Positions 1 through 6,103 of a DNA stretch of 27,177 nt are shown in pieces. Numbering within the stretch: position 1 is the stretch's first letter; the number at the start of each line of letters is the position of its first letter. Under the pieces are notes generated by a model that was given only the letters and a program-made list of their open reading frames with translations, was not told where the DNA came from and ran no database searches. The translations under genes were made by a program, and so were the position numbers. Source of the DNA: Actinomycetota bacterium (lineage in GTDB: Bacteria; Actinomycetota; Actinomycetes; Streptosporangiales; Streptosporangiaceae); the NCBI GenBank assembly GCA_003242605.1, contig QGUZ01000037.1:1-27177 (forward strand), read 5' to 3'.

Positions 1-327
1 CGGATACTTGCTGAGAGAAGGGAGCTTGGCACCTTCCCCATCCGCCCTCATCCCGGTCTCGGCTTGGGCAACCTGCGTCGGCGCATCTTCGTCAGGCACG
101 AACCCGTGCGCCCGGAGGTCGGCCGCCCACTCCGGGCCGCCGCGCTGGCCCGAGGCGCCAGAGCGGCGGCGGCGCGCGGGCGGCGCGGGGGGGGGGGCCC
201 GCCGCACCCGTTCCGGGCCGCTGCGCGCGCCGCCCACGGGGCCGTGCACCGGGTGCCGCCGAGCCCGCCGCGGATGGGGCCGCGGTGGGCGGTGCGACGC
301 GCTTGACGGAAGCTTTAATTGGCGCAT
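1..327 (-). CDS. Possible N-terminal fragment of an unrecognised protein, cut by the window edge
   Basis: A minus-strand frame is open from an ATG at 327-325 to the window edge. Its first two thirds are low-complexity Arg/Pro/Gly sequence and include an 11-base C run. The last 35 or so residues (bases 1-105) have a mixed acidic and polar composition more like a real protein and include the stretch VPDEDAPTQVAQAE. If real, the true start may lie nearer base 130. Third-position GC in this stretch is lower than in neighbouring genes, which counts against it. A plus-strand frame is also open here (to 306). By mycobacterial synteny a PknL-like kinase could diverge from the Rv2175c-like gene, but no kinase motif is visible. 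No function is assigned. Confidence 0.22.
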   Translation of the reverse strand, partial: MRQLKLPSSASHRPPRPHPRRARRHPVHGPVGGARSGPERVRRAPPPAPPARRRRSGASGQRGGPEWAADLRAHGFVPDEDAPTQVAQAETGMRADGEGAKLPSLSKYP

Positions 328-349
328 TCGTGCAGCATGCCGGGGGTGT

Positions 350-383
350 TTGACAAGCGGGCACCCGTGGTAATTGTGATGGC
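350..383 (+). promoter_or_regulatory. Promoter of the Rv2175c-like gene, probably leaderless
   Basis: A consensus -35 TTGACA lies at 350-355 and a -10-like TAATTG at 371-376, with a short 15-base spacer. The GTG start at 384 begins 8 bases after the -10 element, and there is no Shine-Dalgarno sequence. Transcription would therefore begin at or next to the start codon. The short spacer is the weak point. Confidence 0.5.
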
Positions 384-758
384 GTGACGCTTTCCGTGCT
401 ACAGATCGACCGGGAGACGGATCAGCTCGTCCGCGAGTGGATCCCCCTGTCGGAAGCGGCCCGGCGCCTTGGGATCACCGTCGGGCGAGCCAAGCAGCTC
501 CTCAAGGACCGGAAGCTGATCGGTGTCCGCCGCGACGGCGGCGAACCGCAGGTCCCGGCGGCGTTCATCAAGAACGGTGAGGTGCTCAAGGGGCTGCCCG
601 GCACGCTCACCGTGCTCGCCGACGCGGGTTACGACGAGATCGAGTCGCTGCGCTGGCTGTTCACCGCCGACGACTCCCTGCCGGGAGCGCCCGTCGAGGC
701 GATCGCGGCCGGCCGGCACACCGAAGTGAAGCGACGTGCCCAAGCTCTCGCTTTCTGA
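384..758 (+). CDS. Rv2175c-family winged-helix DNA-binding protein
   Basis: This 124-residue protein resembles the small actinobacterial DNA-binding family typified by M. tuberculosis Rv2175c, a substrate of the kinase PknL. Residues about 20-52 form a MerR/excisionase-like helix-turn-helix (core LSEAARRLGITVGRAKQLL). They are followed by a wing with VPAAFIKNGEVLKGLPGTL and a C-terminal helical part containing ESLRWLF. The long N-terminal tail that carries the phosphorylated Thr in Rv2175c is mostly absent, so kinase control cannot be inferred. The GTG start is chosen because a -10-like box ends 7 bases before it and no ribosome site is present. The last 23 bases overlap thiE, implying coupled expression. 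DNA binding is well supported by the family; the target genes are unknown. Confidence 0.85.
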   Translation: MTLSVLQIDRETDQLVREWIPLSEAARRLGITVGRAKQLLKDRKLIGVRRDGGEPQVPAAFIKNGEVLKGLPGTLTVLADAGYDEIESLRWLFTADDSLPGAPVEAIAAGRHTEVKRRAQALAF

Positions 759-1374
759 CGCCCGGCTGTACCTCTGCACCGACGGGCGGCGGCGCCAGGG
801 CGACCTGGAGGAGTTCCTCGACGCGGTCCTGGCGAACGGCGTCGACATCGTCCAGCTCCGCGAGAAGGGCCTCGAGGCCCGCGAGGAGCTGGAACTGCTC
901 GAGGTGTTCCGCGCGGCCTGCGACCGGCACGGCAAGCTGCTCGCGGTGAACGACCGCGCGGACATCGCCTTCGCCGCCCGGCCGGACGTGCTGCACCTCG
1001 GCCAGGGCGACCTGCCGGTGGAGATCGCCCGGCGGATCGTCGGCCCGGACATGATCATCGGGCTGTCGACGCACTCGGCCGAGGAGGCCACCGCCGCGTC
1101 GCGGCAGGAGGGCGTGGACTACTTCTGCTGCGGCCCGATCTGGCCCACGCCGACCAAGCCCGGCCGCCCGGCGCCCGGGCCCCCGCTGCTGAAACACGCC
1201 GCGTCCCTGAACACGGACCGGCCGTGGTTCGGCATCGGCGGCATCAACCTGGAGAACCTCGACGAGGTGCTCGGGTACGGCGTGCGCCGGATCGTGGTGG
1301 TGCGGGCGATCACCGAGGCCGAGGACCCCGGCGCGGCGGCCGCCGAGTTCGCCCGCCGCCTCGCCGCGGTCTGA
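736..1374 (+). CDS. thiE: Thiamine phosphate synthase
   Basis: This cytoplasmic TIM-barrel enzyme couples the thiazole phosphate and the pyrimidine diphosphate (HMP-PP) to give thiamine monophosphate. At 212 residues it has the normal length. Visible signatures are QLREK (40-44, diphosphate binding), VNDRADIA (71-78), HLGQGDLP (87-94), the loop GPIWPTPTK (133-141), the GIGGI strand (166-170) and VVVRAI near the end. The GTG start lies inside the preceding gene (23-base overlap) with only a weak purine stretch before it, so translation is probably coupled. No other thiamine gene is nearby, and no TPP riboswitch is visible upstream of the two-gene unit, which is unusual for thi genes. Identification is secure. 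Confidence 0.95.
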   Translation: MPKLSLSDARLYLCTDGRRRQGDLEEFLDAVLANGVDIVQLREKGLEAREELELLEVFRAACDRHGKLLAVNDRADIAFAARPDVLHLGQGDLPVEIARRIVGPDMIIGLSTHSAEEATAASRQEGVDYFCCGPIWPTPTKPGRPAPGPPLLKHAASLNTDRPWFGIGGINLENLDEVLGYGVRRIVVVRAITEAEDPGAAAAEFARRLAAV

Positions 1375-1380
1375 CCGCAC

Positions 1381-1420
1381 CCGCGGCGGGCGAGGTACGC
1401 CGGTACGGCGGCGCCCGCGG
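1381..1420 (+). terminator. Hairpin after thiE
   Basis: Nested inverted repeats lie 7 bases after the thiE stop: CGCCG/CGGCG (1398-1402/1406-1410, 3-base loop), GGGCG/CGCCC (1388-1392/1412-1416) and CCGC/GCGG at the ends. There is no T tract. Hairpins without T tracts are common at gene ends in GC-rich actinobacteria, so termination is plausible but unproven. Confidence 0.4.
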
Positions 1421-2246
1421 TCTGCGGTGGCCGTCGCCGGATGGCCCGGACGGTTCGGCCTGCGCGTTCGCCCGGCGGCGGGGCGGGGCCGGCGGGCGGG
1501 GGTGGCGGCGGGGGGGTCGGGCGCCCGCCGGCCGGCGAGGCGCGCCCCGGCGCGGGGCCGGGCGTGGCGAGGCGGCGGGCGCAGCGGGGCCCCGCCGGCG
1601 TGCGGCCGGGGGTGCCGTCGCGGTGCGCGGAACGGCTCGGGCCTGCCTTCCGGCACGGCCGCCATGCGAGCCGCCATCAGGTGCCGCGTGGCGAGGTGCC
1701 GCGGGCCGCATCACGCCGTGCCCACGCCGGAACCGGGTGGCGCGGCTGTGCGCCGTGCCCTGCCGTGCTGACCTCCCGGGCGGACGTGAAGGGCGGCTCG
1801 CGCCTGCACGCGCACGGCCCGTCGCCGGTCGATGCGGTACCGGCCTCCGGCCGGTGCGGCGAGGCATGGGACACCGCCCGGCGCGCTGCGGGCCGTGCCG
1901 GTCTCGCCGTCAGGATGGGTGCGGTGCCGGCGACAGCCGGCGACTGTGGCGACGACGGTGCCGCCGCGGAGCCGCGGCCGGGCGGGTCATCGCGGCCGGA
2001 CGCCGCGTTCCGCGCCCACCGCCGGGAGGCACCACGCGGAGCCACGCCGAGGGCCCCGCCGCACCCGGCCGGCGGCATGACCGGTCGCGGGCCGACCGGC
2101 TGCGGGACCGGGTGCGCCACGCCCCGGTGGCGTCCGGCACGGCCGGCAGGTGGGCGGGGACGCCGTGCGTGGTGACGCCGCGCCCGCCGTACGTCACACC
2201 GCCGTGGCGGCCTCGCCGCGGGCGGGACGGTTCCACCGCGTCGTCG
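1421..2246. other. Gene-free GC-rich stretch between thiE and the prenyl synthase
   Basis: About 830 bases contain several frames open only because the DNA is so GC-rich. Their translations are Arg/Pro/Gly/Ala-rich, have no recognisable domain, and do not show the third-position GC pattern of the neighbouring genes. No tRNA, repeat array or clear promoter was seen. In mycobacteria the mannosyltransferase gene mptA sits between the Rv2175c and idsA2 homologues. No recognisable remnant of such a gene was seen here. Confidence 0.5.
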
Positions 2247-2267
2247 GCCGCGGCCATCCGCCGCGGC
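2247..2267 (-). terminator. Hairpin terminator of the prenyl synthase gene
   Basis: GCCGCGGC (2247-2254) and the identical self-complementary copy at 2260-2267 form a perfect 8-bp stem with the 5-base loop CATCC. It begins 8 bases beyond the prenyl synthase stop codon (2276-2278) on the minus strand. There is no T tract. Confidence 0.5.
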
Positions 2268-2275
2268 AAGCGCGG

Positions 2276-3343
2276 TCAGGCGCGGCGGCTGGTGGCGAGG
2301 ACCGCGAGGTCGGCCAGGGCCCGGCGGGCCTCCTCGGTGACCGGGGCCTCGTCGAGCGCCTGGAGCGCCTCCTCCACGTACCGCTTGATCATCTCCTCGC
2401 ACTCCACCAGCGCGCCGGTCTCGGCGATCACCTGGCGCAGCCGGGAGACGCCCTCCGCGTCGAGGTCGGGGTCGCCCAGGTGGCTGCGGACCACGTCGGC
2501 CTGGGCGGGGTTCGCGGCGGCGAGGGTGCGCGCGATCAGCATCGTGCGCTTGCCCTCCCGCAGGTCGTCGCCCGCGGGCTTGCCGGTCTCCGCCGGGTCG
2601 CCGAACACGCCGAGCACGTCGTCGCGGAGCTGGAAGGCGATGCCGACCCGCTGGCCGTACTCCACACAGAGGCGTTCGATCCACGGCTCGGTGCCCTGGG
2701 TGGCGAGCACGAGGCCGAGCCGGAGCGGGTGCTCCACGCTGTACTTGCCGCTCTTGAACAGCGCGACCCGCAGCGCGCCCTCGAACGTGCCCTCGCCGCC
2801 CGCCTGCTCCAGCAGGTCGAGGTACTGGCCGCACATGAGCTCGGTGAGCATGAGGTCGTGCACCGGCTCGGCCGCGGCGAGCGCCGCGTCGGGCAGGCCG
2901 CTCGTGCGCCACATCTCGCCCGACCAGACGAGCATGAGGTTGCCGAGCAGGATCGCCGCGCCCTCGCCGAACTGCTCCGCCGAGCCGCGCCAGCCGGAAC
3001 GCTCGTGGAGCGCCTGGAAGCGGCGGTGCACGGCCGGCATGCCGCGGCGCAGGTCGCTGGCGTCCATGACGTCGTCGTGGACGAGCGCGCTCGCCTGCAG
3101 CAGCTCCAGCGACGCCGCGGCGTTGAAGATCGCCGGGTCGTCGCCGCCGCCGGCGCCGCGCCAGCCCCAGTAGCAGAACCCGGGGCGTAGCCGCTTGCCG
3201 CCCGCGAGCATGTCCTCGGCCGCGGCGAGCACCGGGCCGAGCGCCGGATCGGCGAACAGCGGACGGCGCCGGTCGACGAATTCGCGCAGGGCCCGGTCCA
3301 CCTCGGTGCGGACGATATCCAGCGGGGTGGCGGTAGCGGTCAT
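2276..3343 (-). CDS. idsA: Polyprenyl (probably geranylgeranyl) diphosphate synthase
   Basis: This 355-residue trans-prenyltransferase condenses isopentenyl diphosphate with allylic diphosphates, feeding carotenoid, quinone or other isoprenoid synthesis. Motifs in order are GGKRLRP (48-54), the first Asp-rich motif DDVMD (90-94) with DLRRGMP after it, and the second Asp-rich motif QLRDDVLGVFGD (238-249), followed by GDDLREGKRT. The first motif is the short DDxxD form. The residues 4 and 5 before it are Ala86 and Ser85. Small residues there are associated with products longer than farnesyl diphosphate, so C20 is the best guess. The gene is divergent from metF and matches the mycobacterial Rv2172c/idsA2 arrangement. 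The ATG start fits a TAATCT box 6 bases upstream. Family assignment is secure; chain length is inferred. Confidence 0.93.
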   Translation of the reverse strand: MTATATPLDIVRTEVDRALREFVDRRRPLFADPALGPVLAAAEDMLAGGKRLRPGFCYWGWRGAGGGDDPAIFNAAASLELLQASALVHDDVMDASDLRRGMPAVHRRFQALHERSGWRGSAEQFGEGAAILLGNLMLVWSGEMWRTSGLPDAALAAAEPVHDLMLTELMCGQYLDLLEQAGGEGTFEGALRVALFKSGKYSVEHPLRLGLVLATQGTEPWIERLCVEYGQRVGIAFQLRDDVLGVFGDPAETGKPAGDDLREGKRTMLIARTLAAANPAQADVVRSHLGDPDLDAEGVSRLRQVIAETGALVECEEMIKRYVEEALQALDEAPVTEEARRALADLAVLATSRRA

Positions 3344-3355
3344 GTTCCGAGATTA
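3344..3355 (-). promoter_or_regulatory. -10 box giving leaderless prenyl synthase mRNA
   Basis: On the minus strand TAATCT (3355-3350) is followed by 6 bases (CGGAAC) and then the ATG at 3343. With the usual 6-base gap from -10 to +1, the transcript would start at the A of ATG. No -35 consensus and no Shine-Dalgarno sequence are visible. Confidence 0.5.
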
Positions 3356-3480
3356 GCCGCCCGGCGCGGCCGCCTCGGCCCCCAGGGCTCAATGTGGGCT
3401 AACTATGACACTTTGGAGAAATGTAGATGTCCGCTGGTAAGGCCTGACGCGTCCGCGGGCGGCATCGCGCGCCCACCGGG

Positions 3481-3493
3481 TAGCCTGAACGCC
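3481..3493 (+). promoter_or_regulatory. -10 box giving leaderless metF mRNA
   Basis: TAGCCT (3481-3486) is followed by 7 bases and then the ATG at 3494, and no ribosome-binding site is present. The less GC-rich stretch 3388-3440 between the two divergent genes may hold further control sites, but none was recognised. Confidence 0.45.
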
Positions 3494-4420
3494 ATGTCCT
3501 TGGGTCGCGCATCGCGTCTGATCGGCCGCGCCCCCACCGTCCGCGAGCTGCTCGCCACGGGGGAGCGGTCGTTCTCCTTCGAGTTCTTCCCGCCGAAGAC
3601 CCCGGAGGGGGAGCGGCAGCTCTGGCGGGCGATCCGCGAGCTGGAGGCGCTGCGCCCGACGTTCGTCTCGGTGACGTACGGCGCCGGCGGCTCCACCCGC
3701 GACCGCACCGTCGAGATCGTGGAGCGCATCACCCACGAGACGACCCTCACCCCGGTGGCGCACTGCACCGCGGTGAACCACTCGGTGCGCGAGCTGCGGC
3801 ACCTGATCGGCCGGTTCGCCGCCGCGGGCGTGCGCAACATCCTCGCCCTGCGCGGCGACCCGCCCGGGGACCCCACCGGCGAGTGGGTCAAGCACCCCGA
3901 GGGCGTGGAGTACGCCGAGGAGCTGGTGCGGCTCATCCGGCAGTCCGGCGACTTCTGCGTGGGCGTGGCCGCCTTCCCGTACAAGCACCCGCGCTCGCCG
4001 TCGATCGAGTCGGACACCGAGTACTTCGTGCGCAAGTGCCGCGCGGGCGCCGACTTCGCCATCACCCAGATGTTCTTCCGCGCCGAGGACTACCTGCGGC
4101 TGCGGGACCGGGTGGCGGCGAAGGGCTGCGACACCCCGATCATCCCGGGGGTGATGCCGGTCACCCAGTACAGCACGATCGCCCGCTCCGAGCAGCTGTC
4201 CGGCGCGCCGTTCCCCGCCGACCTCGCCGAGCGGTTCGCGCGGGTCGCCCACGACCCCGCGGCGGTCCGCGCCCTCGGCATCGAGCACGCCGTCGAGATG
4301 TGCCGCACCCTGCTCGACGAGGGCGCGCCCGGCATCCACTTCATCACCTTCAACCGGTCGAGCGCGACCCGCGAGGTGTTCCAGGCGCTTGTGCCCGCAG
4401 GCGTCTCAGTGGGCGCCTGA
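3494..4420 (+). CDS. metF: 5,10-methylenetetrahydrofolate reductase
   Basis: This FAD-dependent TIM-barrel enzyme reduces methylenetetrahydrofolate to 5-methyltetrahydrofolate, the methyl donor for methionine synthesis. At 308 residues it matches bacterial MetF. Visible signatures are FEFFPPKTPEGE (29-40, with the catalytic Glu region), VSVTYGAGGSTRDRT (58-72), NILALRGDPP (115-124), ADFAITQMFF and IIPGVMPV. The frame is open upstream to 3392, but ATG 3494 is preferred because it aligns with the family N-terminus and has a TAGCCT box just before it. The gene converges with the next one and their coding ends overlap by 15 bases. In function it pairs with metK further along the window, but the two are not in one operon. 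Confidence 0.95.
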   Translation: MSLGRASRLIGRAPTVRELLATGERSFSFEFFPPKTPEGERQLWRAIRELEALRPTFVSVTYGAGGSTRDRTVEIVERITHETTLTPVAHCTAVNHSVRELRHLIGRFAAAGVRNILALRGDPPGDPTGEWVKHPEGVEYAEELVRLIRQSGDFCVGVAAFPYKHPRSPSIESDTEYFVRKCRAGADFAITQMFFRAEDYLRLRDRVAAKGCDTPIIPGVMPVTQYSTIARSEQLSGAPFPADLAERFARVAHDPAAVRALGIEHAVEMCRTLLDEGAPGIHFITFNRSSATREVFQALVPAGVSVGA

Positions 4421-5017
4421 GCGCACGTCCTCCCCGTCCCCCCGCTCCGGGGCGTCCTCGCGTGTGCCCGGGCCGGGCAGCGGCAGCCGCCTCCCGAGGA
4501 TGGCGTAGGGCTCGTAGCCGCCGGGGAAGGTGAATCCGCTGATCAGGTCGACGAAGCCGAGGCTGTGGTAGAGGTGGCGGGCCGCGGTGGGCTGGTCGAG
4601 CGTGGACAGCACGGCGGTGCGCTCCGGCCGGCCCGCGCACAGCGCGTGCATGAGCCGCCGGCCGATGCCCCGGCTCTGGTGGTCGGGGTGGACGTGGATC
4701 TCGGCGATCTCGAACGCGTCGCCGAACCACTCCTCCGCGGCCCGGTGCCCGTTCCGGTCGGCGAGCGCGTGCCGTACCACGTCGTGCCACCACTGGCCCG
4801 GCAGGCCGTGGAACCCGTAGCCGAAGCCCACCACGGAGCCGTCGCCGGTCTCGGCGAACAGGCAGGTGAACCCGGGGTACGCCGCGTGGGCGCGCATGAT
4901 CGCGGCGCGCCCGGCCATCTGGTCGGCCGGCGGGCGCATCGCCGCCCCGTAGATCTCGACCACCCGGTGCAGCGCCTGGACGAAGCCCTCGGGGTCGACG
5001 CGTCGTAACACGGTCAC
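4406..5017 (-). CDS. GNAT-family N-acetyltransferase
   Basis: This 203-residue acyltransferase of the GNAT fold uses acetyl-CoA; its acceptor is unknown. Motif A is clear at about 104-125: IAEIHVHPDHQSRGIGRRLM, where QSRGIG (114-119) binds the CoA pyrophosphate. Motif B follows with LDQPTAARHLYHSLGF. The last 30 or so residues are charged and probably disordered. The GTG start sits 6 bases after a TACCGT box, consistent with leaderless mRNA. The 3' end overlaps the end of metF on the other strand. The upstream minus-strand gene is 70 bases away and has its own -10 box, so the two are probably separate units. Confidence 0.85.
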   Translation of the reverse strand: MTVLRRVDPEGFVQALHRVVEIYGAAMRPPADQMAGRAAIMRAHAAYPGFTCLFAETGDGSVVGFGYGFHGLPGQWWHDVVRHALADRNGHRAAEEWFGDAFEIAEIHVHPDHQSRGIGRRLMHALCAGRPERTAVLSTLDQPTAARHLYHSLGFVDLISGFTFPGGYEPYAILGRRLPLPGPGTREDAPERGDGEDVRSGAH

Positions 5018-5029
5018 GCACGCACGGTA
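5018..5029 (-). promoter_or_regulatory. -10 box giving leaderless acetyltransferase mRNA
   Basis: Minus-strand TACCGT (5029-5024), then 6 bases, then GTG at 5017. No Shine-Dalgarno sequence is present. Confidence 0.5.
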
Positions 5030-5087
5030 TCAAGGCGGATGCCGGCGCGGGCGGTCTCGGCACGCGGCCGCCCGCGTCCGGTCCCGG

Positions 5088-5576
5088 TCACTCCACCTCG
5101 ACCGGCGTCCCGCCGGTGATGCGCACCAGCTCCTCGAAGGTGGTGGGGAAGACGGTGCGCGGATGCCCGCCCGCGGCCCAGACGCGCTCGTGCCGGGCGA
5201 GCCACTTGTCCACCAGGGTGCGGATCGGCGCCGGGTGGCCCACCGGGGCGACGCCGCCGATCGCCTGCCCGGTCGCCTCCCGGACGAACTCGGGGGAGGC
5301 CCGGCGCACCCGCTGCGCGCCGACGTGCCGGGCGACCACGTCGGTGTTCACCCGGTGCGCGCCGCTCGTCAGCACGAGCAGCGGCGCGCCGTCGGCGTCG
5401 AACACGAGGCTGTTGGCGATCGCCCCCACCGGGCAGCCGAGCTGCTCGGCGGCCGCGGCGGCGGTCGGGGCCGGCTCCGGCAATGTGATCACCTCGCCGC
5501 TCACCCCGTGCTCGCGCAGGGCGGCGGCGACCTTCGCCACGGTCGGCGTCAACTCTTCCCGCATGTCTTCCCGCAT
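5088..5576 (-). CDS. YbaK/ProX-type aminoacyl-tRNA deacylase
   Basis: This 162-residue single-domain protein belongs to the YbaK/aminoacyl-tRNA synthetase-associated family, whose members hydrolyse mischarged tRNAs such as Cys-tRNA(Pro) or Ala-tRNA(Pro). Family features are IANSLVFDADG (53-63), the conserved Lys/Thr strand region LLVLTSGAHRVNTD (66-79), TGQAIGGVAPVGHP (102-115) and WAAGGHPRTVFPTTFEEL (133-150). The usual catalytic Lys of YbaK is not obvious, so the exact substrate cannot be set. Two start codons lie in a tandem 11-base repeat (ATGCGGGAAGA twice), encoding MRED-MREE. The outer ATG is chosen because a TAGAGT box lies 6 bases before it. Confidence 0.85.
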   Translation of the reverse strand: MREDMREELTPTVAKVAAALREHGVSGEVITLPEPAPTAAAAAEQLGCPVGAIANSLVFDADGAPLLVLTSGAHRVNTDVVARHVGAQRVRRASPEFVREATGQAIGGVAPVGHPAPIRTLVDKWLARHERVWAAGGHPRTVFPTTFEELVRITGGTPVEVE

Positions 5577-5588
5577 GCGGTCACTCTA
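5577..5588 (-). promoter_or_regulatory. -10 box giving leaderless deacylase mRNA
   Basis: Minus-strand TAGAGT (5588-5583), then 6 bases (GACCGC), then ATG at 5576. There is no ribosome-binding site upstream of this ATG. The second ATG, 12 bases further in, would have GGAAGA in front of it. Confidence 0.5.
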
Positions 5589-5762
5589 GGGGCACCGGGC
5601 GCGCCGCAGGGCGGGCGGGGTGAGGTACGGCACACGGCGGCGCGTGCGCGGGCGGGGGAGCGGTGGGGCGGCGGGCCGCGGCCCGCCCGGCCCCGCCGGG
5701 GCCGGCGCCGCCGCGCGCGCCCCGCTCCGGCCCGTCACCGGTGCGGCGCATGGTGCGGGTAT

Positions 5763-5776
5763 CGAACCGATGTTCG
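5763..5776 (+). promoter_or_regulatory. LexA (SOS) box 1
   Basis: CGAAC-CGAT-GTTCG has both arms of the Gram-positive/actinobacterial LexA operator CGAAC-N4-GTTCG intact, preceded by T as in many native sites. It ends 8 bases upstream of the TTGACA at 5785. Its centre is 39 bp from the second box. Confidence 0.7.
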
Positions 5777-5784
5777 TATAGTGC

Positions 5785-5813
5785 TTGACATGAAGGGTGA
5801 TCGAATCTATGTT
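5785..5813 (+). promoter_or_regulatory. Strong sigma-70-type promoter between and under the SOS boxes
   Basis: TTGACA (5785-5790), a 17-base spacer and TATGTT (5808-5813) make one of the best promoters in the window. It points towards the HEPN gene, with predicted +1 near 5820. The -10 lies inside SOS box 2, which is the expected layout for LexA repression. Confidence 0.7.
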
Positions 5814-5815
5814 CG
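5802..5815 (+). promoter_or_regulatory. LexA (SOS) box 2, over the -10
   Basis: CGAAT-CTAT-GTTCG differs from CGAAC-N4-GTTCG at one arm base, and the palindrome extends to TCGAA...TTCGA. It covers the TATGTT -10 element. Confidence 0.6.
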
Positions 5816-5819
5816 AACG

Positions 5820-5965
5820 CGCGGGGGTGGGACTCGCGGCTCACCCCCGCCTCGGCGGGCGGGCCCCCGTCGTCGGCGGAGGCGGTCCCGGGCCCGGCCC
5901 GTCCGGCCGGACGGGGAGAGGGGAAGCTCCTCGTCCGGCCGCCCATCGGCGGGCGGCGGTTTTGT
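5820..5965 (+). ncRNA. Highly folded leader or small RNA downstream of the SOS promoter
   Basis: Starting next to the predicted +1 is a perfect 9-bp hairpin, GCGGGGGTG (5821-5829) with CACCCCCGC (5842-5850). Segment CCGGACGGG (5907-5915) can pair perfectly with CCCGTCCGG (5898-5906). Alternatively, the overlapping GGCCGGACG (5905-5913) can pair perfectly with CGTCCGGCC (5932-5940), so these folds exclude each other. A last stem CCGCCC/GGGCGG (5939-5944/5951-5956) is followed by CGGTTTTG. The layout resembles a terminator-attenuator, or a small RNA of about 145 bases. High GC makes chance hairpins common, so this is a candidate only. Confidence 0.4.
5939..5963 (+). terminator. Terminator-like hairpin with T4 in the leader
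   Basis: A 6-bp all-GC stem (5939-5944 with 5951-5956) with loop ATCGGC is followed by CGG and TTTT (5960-5963). It lies about 140 bases after the SOS promoter and 140 bases before the HEPN gene. Confidence 0.4.
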
Positions 5966-6103
5966 CGGTGGGGCCTGCGAATCTGTGCAGAGCAGGGGTG
6001 CTTCACCGGAAGCGCCACACCAAAGGAGGCCGAGGCGGACGGGACGGGTGACACGGCGCACGAGCGAGACGCCCGCTCCGCCGCGGCCGACGAAGGAGGG
6101 CCT

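Noticed and set aside
300..383. TPP riboswitch controlling thiE
   Set aside because: No TPP aptamer core sequence was recognised, and the unit appears to be leaderless, leaving no room for one.
1375..2275. Several open frames of 80-240 codons in the gap after thiE
   Set aside because: They are Arg/Pro/Gly/Ala-rich, mutually overlapping on both strands, lack ribosome sites and have no third-position GC bias.
5790..5960. A frame starting ATG at 5790 inside the SOS promoter
   Set aside because: The ATG lies upstream of the predicted transcription start, and the translation turns into Arg/Pro-rich low complexity.
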